20,412 nt of DNA from Bacteroidaceae bacterium. Lineage in GTDB: Bacteria > Bacteroidota > Bacteroidia > Bacteroidales > Bacteroidaceae. Made by a program: the position numbers and the translations under genes. This document shows, one piece after another, positions 15,831 to 20,412 of this stretch; position 1 is the first letter of the stretch; the number at the start of each line of letters is the position of its first letter. The notes under the pieces were generated by a model that was given only the letters and a program-made list of their open reading frames with translations, did no database searches and was not told where the DNA came from. The DNA lies in assembly GCA_017557475.1 (NCBI GenBank), contig JAFYYO010000265.1, forward strand, positions 1 to 20,412, written 5' to 3'.

Positions 15831-16002
15831 GCGAAATGGCAGGTTTCCTGGCTCTTGCCTGCCGGCGCGTCTTCCCAGGAAGTTGTCCCAGTGACTTTTG
15901 TGCGCCAGACTCAGAAGGCAATTACAGTAGCGGGCACTGCTCCGGTCTTCCACCGGATTCCCTCTCTACCCTCGTCTTTAAGAAACTTAGGTATCACCGT
16001 TT
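15831..16002 (-). ncRNA. Cobalamin riboswitch
   Basis: On the - strand the conserved core is present at 15962 down to 15922: GGGAATCCGGTG..., GACCGGAGCAGTGCCCGC, TACTGTAA. The B12 box GCCAGGAAACCTGCCA is at 15852-15837. The element begins near the predicted transcription start (about 16002) and ends about 115 bases before the btuB ATG. Binding of adenosyl- or methylcobalamin should repress the btuB operon. Edges are approximate. Confidence 0.95.
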
Positions 16003-16008
16003 GCGCTG

Positions 16009-16042
16009 CAAAGATACAATTATTTACACAATGCAGCAAGAA
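16009..16042 (-). promoter_or_regulatory. Promoter of the B12 uptake operon
   Basis: - strand TATCTTTG (-7) at 16016-16009 matches TAnnTTTG; CTTG (weaker -33) at 16040-16037, spacer 20 bp. The predicted start near 16002 coincides with the 5' end of the riboswitch. Confidence 0.7.
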
Positions 16043-16061
16043 AAAAGAAGAAAAACTGCTG

Positions 16062-16541
16062 CTAACGCGTCATGACGACCTCATAGGTCTTGTTCTCCTT
16101 ATAGAAATAAAGTTTGCCTTCCATTGAGGAACCAGGCATCTTATTGAGCGTTATGCGGAAATAAGGCTGACCGCCAACGGTTCCTTCAATGACTTTGGCG
16201 TTCGTAATGGTGTAAGCTGTGTTGTTGGCAGGTTTGTACACTTCTCTTGTTGTCTCGTCGCTGTTACCTTCCCCATCGTAGTAGAACTTCTCGGACTCAA
16301 AGTTATGGTTACTGGCACTAAACTTTACATAGAAATAAAGTATACTTGCATTTTCCCACCTCACCCAATTTCCATTGGCATCCTTTAGCATGTCAACGTG
16401 CCATCCGAGGCCGTTGATTGCATTACGAAGCTTCCAGTCATCATGGGATTCACCTTCTTCTGCATCGGCACAACTGACTATAAATATGCTCAAAATAGCC
16501 ACGATGGCAACAGAAGCCATAAACAGAATCTTTCTCATCAT
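16062..16541 (-). CDS. Small lipoprotein of unknown function
   Basis: 159 residues from the first of two adjacent ATGs (16541 or 16538). Type II signal peptide: MMRKILFMASVAIVAILSIFIVSC with lipid-attachment Cys24. The following ADAEEGESHDD is acidic, which in Bacteroidota often goes with export to the cell surface. The mature part is predicted beta-rich ('ASILYFYVKFSAS', 'EGTVGGQPYFRITL', 'GKLYFYKENKTYEVVM'), lipocalin-like in flavour, but no family is recognised. It starts 18 bases after the fcl stop and may be the last gene of the manC-gmd-fcl transcript. No clear terminator separates it from the B12 promoter. Confidence 0.8.
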   Translation of the reverse strand: MMRKILFMASVAIVAILSIFIVSCADAEEGESHDDWKLRNAINGLGWHVDMLKDANGNWVRWENASILYFYVKFSASNHNFESEKFYYDGEGNSDETTREVYKPANNTAYTITNAKVIEGTVGGQPYFRITLNKMPGSSMEGKLYFYKENKTYEVVMTR

Positions 16542-16559
16542 TATTTATATTTATTGTTA

Positions 16560-17702
16560 CTAATCGGCATACTTATGGTTGATGCAAATGCCTTGCTGAT
16601 ACCACGAGAAGAGGCGGTGGATGCCTTCATCAATCTCGATTGTGTGATGCCAGCCAAGTTTGTGGAGTTTGCTGACATCTGTAAGCTTGAGCATTGTGCC
16701 GTCGGGTTTGCTCTTGTCCCAAAGGAGTTGACCTCGGAAGCCAATTTCCTTCACTATCTTCTCCGCGCACTCTTTGATGCTGAGTTGTTTTCCTGTGCCG
16801 ACATTGATGTGGCAGTTGCGAATTTCCTCGATTCCATCGTGATTTTTGCGGAACTCTGTCTTCTCCACCACATCCTTCCAATCGACATTGAGCAGGCAGT
16901 GAACGCTGGCATCGGCCATCTCCTCACTCCACAGAAACTCACGCATCGGAGCACCAGTTCCCCAGAGTGTTACCCTTCCGGGGGCAATGCCGTAGCTCGC
17001 CAAAACAGTAAGAATGTCTTGCTCTGACGAGTCACCATCGACGCGCATTTTGGTCGATTTCATCGAGACAGGACGCAATGCGATGTCACGACGAACGCCT
17101 TCCCAGTCGTTATCCTCAAGTAGATGTGCCAAGTATATCTTGCGAATCATGGCAGGGAGCACGTGGCTGTTCTCGAGATGGAAGTTGTCGTTAGGCCCAT
17201 AAAGGTTGGTGGGCATGACGGCAATATAGTTTGTACCGTACTGAAGATTGAAGCTCTCGCACATCTTCAGCCCGGCTATCTTGGCGATGGCATAGGGTTC
17301 GTTGGTATATTCGAGCGGGCTCGTCAGCAGACAATCCTCGGGCATCGGCTGCGGAGCCTCGCCTGGATAAATGCACGTACTGCCCAAGAAGAGCAGCTTC
17401 TTCACGCCATGCTTCCAACTCTCGCCAATGACGTTCTGCTGGATTTGCAGGTTCTGGTAGATGAAGTCCGCGCGATATTGCAGGTTAGCCATAATTCCGC
17501 CGACATGCGCAGCTGCCAATACGACGGCTTCCGGCTGCTCTTCGTCGAAGAACTTCTTCACCTGGACAGGGTCCAGAAGGTCGAGTTCTCTATGACTTCG
17601 GCCAATAAGATTGGTGTAGCCTCGTGCCTTCAGGTTGTTCCAAATAGCGGAGCCAACCAAACCATTGTGGCCAGCGACGTAGATCTTGCTGTCCTTATTC
17701 AT
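16560..17702 (-). CDS. fcl: GDP-L-fucose synthase
   Basis: 380 residues. Converts GDP-4-keto-6-deoxy-D-mannose to GDP-L-fucose (3,5-epimerase and NADPH reductase). Seen: Rossmann GHNGLVGSA (G11, G14, G17), catalytic S108 with C110 in GSTCIYPG, Y137 and K141 of YxxxK (NEPYAIAK), and H180 in [11 protein letters not shown], all matching the well-studied E. coli enzyme positions within one residue. It is longer than the E. coli protein (about 320 residues) because of an insertion at about 190-245 ([14 protein letters not shown]... region), which I recall from Bacteroidota homologues. It overlaps the gmd stop by 8 bases (ATGAATAA), so translation is coupled. Confidence 0.95.
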   Translation of the reverse strand: MNKDSKIYVAGHNGLVGSAIWNNLKARGYTNLIGRSHRELDLLDPVQVKKFFDEEQPEAVVLAAAHVGGIMANLQYRADFIYQNLQIQQNVIGESWKHGVKKLLFLGSTCIYPGEAPQPMPEDCLLTSPLEYTNEPYAIAKIAGLKMCESFNLQYGTNYIAVMPTNLYGPNDNFHLENSHVLPAMIRKIYLAHLLEDNDWEGVRRDIALRPVSMKSTKMRVDGDSSEQDILTVLASYGIAPGRVTLWGTGAPMREFLWSEEMADASVHCLLNVDWKDVVEKTEFRKNHDGIEEIRNCHINVGTGKQLSIKECAEKIVKEIGFRGQLLWDKSKPDGTMLKLTDVSKLHKLGWHHTIEIDEGIHRLFSWYQQGICINHKYAD

Positions 17703-18792
17703 TGTCTTCCCTGTCCATTTGAGCTCTCAGGAACAGTTTCTTCACGAACTTCATATCGTGACGAACCATAATCTTCACAAGATCTTGGAACGACGTCTTA
17801 TGTGGATTCCATCCTAACTTCGCTTTTGCCTTGGCGGGATTGCCAAGCAACTGGTCAACCTCAGCAGGGCGGAAGTACTTGGGATCCACTTCTACGAGTG
17901 CCCTGCCCGACTGCTTGTCGTAGCCCTTTTCATCGATACCTTCGCCTCGCCACTCGAGTTCTATGCCGACTTCCTTGAATGCGAGCGTCGTAAACTCACG
18001 AACCGAGTGGTATTCACCTGTGGCGATGACGAAATCGTCGGGTTCCGGCTGCTGCAAGATGAGCCACATACATTCGATGTAGTCCTTGGCGTAACCCCAG
18101 TCGCGAAGTGAGTTCAGATTGCCCAGATAGAGTTTATCCTGATAACCTTGAGCGATACGAGCTGCTGCGAGGGTAATCTTGCGAGTCACAAAGTTCTCGC
18201 CTCTGCGCTCACTTTCGTGGTTGAAGAGGATGCCGTTGCAGCAGAACATTCCATACGACTCACGGTAGTTCTTCATAATCCAAAAGCCGTAGAGCTTGGC
18301 GACGGCATATGGAGAACGGGGATAGAAAGGCGTCGTCTCCGACTGCGGCACTTCCTGTACCTTTCCATAAAGTTCTGAGGTCGATGCCTGATAGATTCGA
18401 CAAGTCTTATCAAGCCCGCAGATGCGTACGGCTTCAAGCAGACGAAGCACTCCGTCGGCGTCCACATCGGCCGTATATTCCGGCACATCGAAGGAGACTT
18501 TAACGTGACTTTGGGCTGCCAGATTATAGATTTCCGTGGGTTTCACCTCGCCGATAACGCGAATCAGCGACGAAGAGTCGGTCAAATCAGCCCAATGCAG
18601 ATTGATCAGACGCGTTTTCTTCATGTCGCGAACCCACTCATCGAGATAGAGATGTTCGATTCGTCCTGTGTTGAACGACGAGGAACGGCGCAGAAGGCCA
18701 TGAACCTCGTAACCCTTTTCTATCAGGAACTCTGCGAGATACGACCCGTCCTGACCTGTGATGCCGGTAATTAAAGCAACCTTTTTATCCAT
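17695..18792 (-). CDS. gmd: GDP-mannose 4,6-dehydratase
   Basis: 365 residues. Makes GDP-4-keto-6-deoxy-D-mannose, the substrate of the next gene product. Seen: NADP-binding [16 protein letters not shown] (G10, G13, G16), [11 protein letters not shown], catalytic T138-S-E140 (ASTSELYGK), Y162 and K166 (SPYAVAK), [16 protein letters not shown], and [20 protein letters not shown], all diagnostic. Full length. It lies 29 bases after manC and overlaps fcl by 8 bases. Confidence 0.96.
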   Translation of the reverse strand: MDKKVALITGITGQDGSYLAEFLIEKGYEVHGLLRRSSSFNTGRIEHLYLDEWVRDMKKTRLINLHWADLTDSSSLIRVIGEVKPTEIYNLAAQSHVKVSFDVPEYTADVDADGVLRLLEAVRICGLDKTCRIYQASTSELYGKVQEVPQSETTPFYPRSPYAVAKLYGFWIMKNYRESYGMFCCNGILFNHESERRGENFVTRKITLAAARIAQGYQDKLYLGNLNSLRDWGYAKDYIECMWLILQQPEPDDFVIATGEYHSVREFTTLAFKEVGIELEWRGEGIDEKGYDKQSGRALVEVDPKYFRPAEVDQLLGNPAKAKAKLGWNPHKTSFQDLVKIMVRHDMKFVKKLFLRAQMDREDNE

Positions 18793-18821
18793 AGTCTTTC
18801 CTTATTCTCTATGCGTTGGCC

Positions 18822-19886
18822 TTACTTCTTTTCACTGAATTGCTTGATGCGTTGCTCGTCGGAGAGGCGACATATAAGTAATGTATCGTCGCATTCGGCC
18901 ACGATGAAGCCGTCGAGACCCTGCACTACGACGCGCTTTTCCTGTGTTGCGTGGACGATGCAGTTAGTGGTCTCATAAACATCAACATTCTTTCCGAAGA
19001 GCGCATTCCCGTAGATATCACGCTCCGAGTTCTCGAGAAGCGAGCCCCAAGTGCCGAGATCGCTCCATCCGAAACTGGCTGGGAAGACATAGATCTCCTC
19101 TGCTTTCTCCATGATTGCATAGTCGATGGAGATGTTTTCGCACTGAGGGAAGACCTTGTTGATTGCCTCTTGCTCCTTCTCCGTGCCGTAAATGGGGAGC
19201 AAATCCTCAAATATCTTGGAGAGCGCAGGCTGATAAACTCGCAAAGCATTCGCGATGGTGCCGACGTTCCAGACAAAGATGCCAGCATTCCAAAAGAAGT
19301 TATTCTTCTGAATATACTTGTTGGCCGTATCGATATCGGGTTTCTCCTTGAAGGAATCAACGCGGAAAATCTCCTTGTTTCGAGCGGTGGAATAGGAAAG
19401 GTCGGCTTGAATGTAGCCGTATCCAGTCTCAGGTCTGGTGGGTTTCATGCCGAGTGTGACCATCGCGTCGGACTCGGCGACGAACTTCAGGCAAGAGGTT
19501 ACGACTCGACGATACTCGGCTGTGTCCATCACGATGGCATCGCTGGGAGTGACCACAATGTTTGCCTTCGGGTCTTGAGCCTTGATGCGCCAACTGGCAT
19601 AGGCAATACAGGGAGCCGTGTTCCTGCGGCAAGGCTCGAGCAGAACGTGGTTCCAGGGGATTTCGGGCAACTGCTCGCGAACAATATCTACATAATCTGC
19701 CGACGTCACAACCCATGCATTTTCGGCAGGAATTAACGTCTGGAACCTGTCGAAAGTCAGTTGTATGAGCGTCCTTCCGCAACCCAGAACATCGACGAAC
19801 TGCTTAGGTTTCTCAGGCGTACTCATCGGCCAGAAGCGACTTCCCACGCCGCCAGCCATGATTACCAAATGATTATGGTCTTTCAT
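18822..19886 (-). CDS. manC: Mannose-1-phosphate guanylyltransferase
   Basis: 354 residues from the ATG at 19886; an in-frame TTG two codons upstream is less likely. Makes GDP-mannose from mannose-1-phosphate and GTP, feeding gmd and fcl. Seen: nucleotide-binding signature AGGVGSRFWPMSTPEKPKQF (11-30), 'ENAWVVTSADY', 'EPCRRNTAPCIAYA', 'FFWNAGIFVWNV', and 'SFGWSDLGTWGSL'. It is a single-domain form: the C-terminal phosphomannose isomerase domain of the ~470-residue bifunctional enzymes is absent. First gene of the GDP-fucose operon. Confidence 0.95.
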   Translation of the reverse strand: MKDHNHLVIMAGGVGSRFWPMSTPEKPKQFVDVLGCGRTLIQLTFDRFQTLIPAENAWVVTSADYVDIVREQLPEIPWNHVLLEPCRRNTAPCIAYASWRIKAQDPKANIVVTPSDAIVMDTAEYRRVVTSCLKFVAESDAMVTLGMKPTRPETGYGYIQADLSYSTARNKEIFRVDSFKEKPDIDTANKYIQKNNFFWNAGIFVWNVGTIANALRVYQPALSKIFEDLLPIYGTEKEQEAINKVFPQCENISIDYAIMEKAEEIYVFPASFGWSDLGTWGSLLENSERDIYGNALFGKNVDVYETTNCIVHATQEKRVVVQGLDGFIVAECDDTLLICRLSDEQRIKQFSEKK

Positions 19887-19917
19887 AAGCAAACCTTTTA
19901 TTTAGAAGAATGAGTTG

Positions 19918-19949
19918 CAAAGTTAGCATTTTCTTTGTAAAGACACAAA
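19918..19949 (-). promoter_or_regulatory. Promoter of manC-gmd-fcl
   Basis: - strand TTTG at 19949-19946, exactly 20 bp, TAACTTTG at 19925-19918: a full match to the Bacteroidota consensus. Leader of about 25 nt before the manC ATG. Confidence 0.85.
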
Positions 19950-20045
19950 GAAAGCACGCAAAAAATATGCCTAAGAAAGCAGAAACGGCTTCAAACGCCC
20001 TGCAAAAAGGGGAAATGAGGGCAGGTTCTCCCGATGTCACGACAC

Positions 20046-20145
20046 AGTACTCCTTCAGTCCCTGCTAGGGAGGACTCCAGTACCAACGTGGAGGTACTCG
20101 AGTATCTCCATGCGAGGACTGCAGTACTAACGTGGAGGTACTGGC
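20046..20145. repeat. Imperfect direct and inverted repeats
   Basis: A 29-bp unit (20070-20098) recurs at 20114-20142 with two mismatches, 44 bp apart. Between them GGAGGTACTCGAGTATCTCC (20091-20110) is a near-perfect palindrome, and CAGTAC/GTACT motifs occur throughout. The region (19950-20187) has no credible gene. Confidence 0.8.
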
Positions 20146-20187
20146 GACATAACACGCTTAAATTGGGGACTTTGCGTGGAAAATCGA

Positions 20188-20412
20188 TCAATTATCCATG
20201 CCAAGAAGGGAATAAGGGGTCTTGTAAGTGGTTCGGATACGCCAAGCTTCAGGGTAAAGATTGTTGATGCGTGAGCCGACGCCCTTGCCTGGACCAAGCG
20301 GAAGACCTCGATAACAAAGCGTCACAGGCCCTCTTGGAGCCTCCACTCGAAGTGCTTCGCGCCGCAAATACTGCAGGGCTTGATTATAAGACAACTCTAT
20401 TCGGACCTCCGA
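20188..20412 (-). CDS. 3' end of an RsmF-like rRNA (cytosine-C5) methyltransferase
   Basis: The last 74 residues are present; the frame is open to the window edge. 'ALQYLRREALR', 'APRGPVTLCYRGLPLGPGKG' and 'GSRINNLYPEAWRIR' match the C-terminal RNA-binding (PUA-like) domain of RsmF/NOL1-NOP2-Sun methyltransferases, in which '...PRGxVxVxYxGxPLGxxKxxGxRxNNxYPxxWRIR' is typical. The catalytic domain lies outside. It is transcribed toward manC but is separated from it by about 300 bases with a promoter, so it is a separate unit. Confidence 0.8.
   Translation of the reverse strand, partial: SEVRIELSYNQALQYLRREALRVEAPRGPVTLCYRGLPLGPGKGVGSRINNLYPEAWRIRTTYKTPYSLLGMDN

Noticed and set aside
16031..16062. 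GCAGCA...TGCTGC inverted repeat as terminator of the fucose operon
   Set aside because: Six base pairs only, an 18-base pyrimidine loop and no T-run after the stem; overlaps the B12 promoter.

Overview
The window is about 20.4 kb of a Bacteroidota genome, most likely Bacteroidales of the Prevotella/Segatella type. Evidence: three promoters match the Bacteroidota consensus (TTTG, 20-bp spacer, TAnnTTTG); the cobalamin uptake locus is of the BtuB/BtuG type; the gmd/fcl/manC proteins have clear Bacteroidota-style features; and two secreted proteins end in the 'YxLxGRK...GIYIxxGKK' tail common in Prevotella. No rRNA, tRNA, CRISPR array, insertion sequence or phage gene was found. Genus assignment is inference from recall, not from a database search.

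Left part, + strand. Positions 1-1382 hold the end of a gene with carboxypeptidase-like regulatory (beta-sandwich) domains around a degenerate TonB-plug-like segment, then a small secreted protein of unknown function. A repeat-rich spacer follows, with a perfect 18-bp hairpin and 17-bp direct repeats. From a clear promoter at 1637-1668, a tightly packed five-gene operon (1690-7087) runs to a strong terminator at 7120-7161: a LicD-family phosphotransferase, a CDP-alcohol phosphatidyltransferase-like membrane protein, an 8-TM flippase-like protein (LPG-synthase TM family), a class V PLP aminotransferase, and a fusion of a TagD-type cytidylyltransferase to a Gfo/Idh/MocA-like domain. Together they look like a pathway that makes a CDP-activated (amino)alcohol and puts it on a lipid and/or glycan. 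The product is not known to me. This is the best candidate for an undescribed system here.

Middle part, - strand, read from 16016 down to 7328. It is a vitamin B12 uptake operon: promoter, cobalamin riboswitch with an apparent Shine-Dalgarno-sequestering helix, TonB-dependent receptor (BtuB-like), BtuG-like beta-propeller, a 1561-residue secreted protein with three DUF4465-type domains (two of them a 693-bp tandem duplication), and a 52-residue microprotein overlapping its stop codon (TAATG), closed by an 11-bp-stem terminator. Short tandem arrays of palindromic 20-22 bp units lie on both sides of the large gene.

Right part, - strand. A promoter at 19918-19949 drives manC-gmd-fcl, the GDP-mannose to GDP-L-fucose pathway, followed by a small lipoprotein gene just before the B12 promoter. 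At the far right, after a repeat-bearing intergenic stretch, is the 3' end of an RsmF-like rRNA methyltransferase gene.
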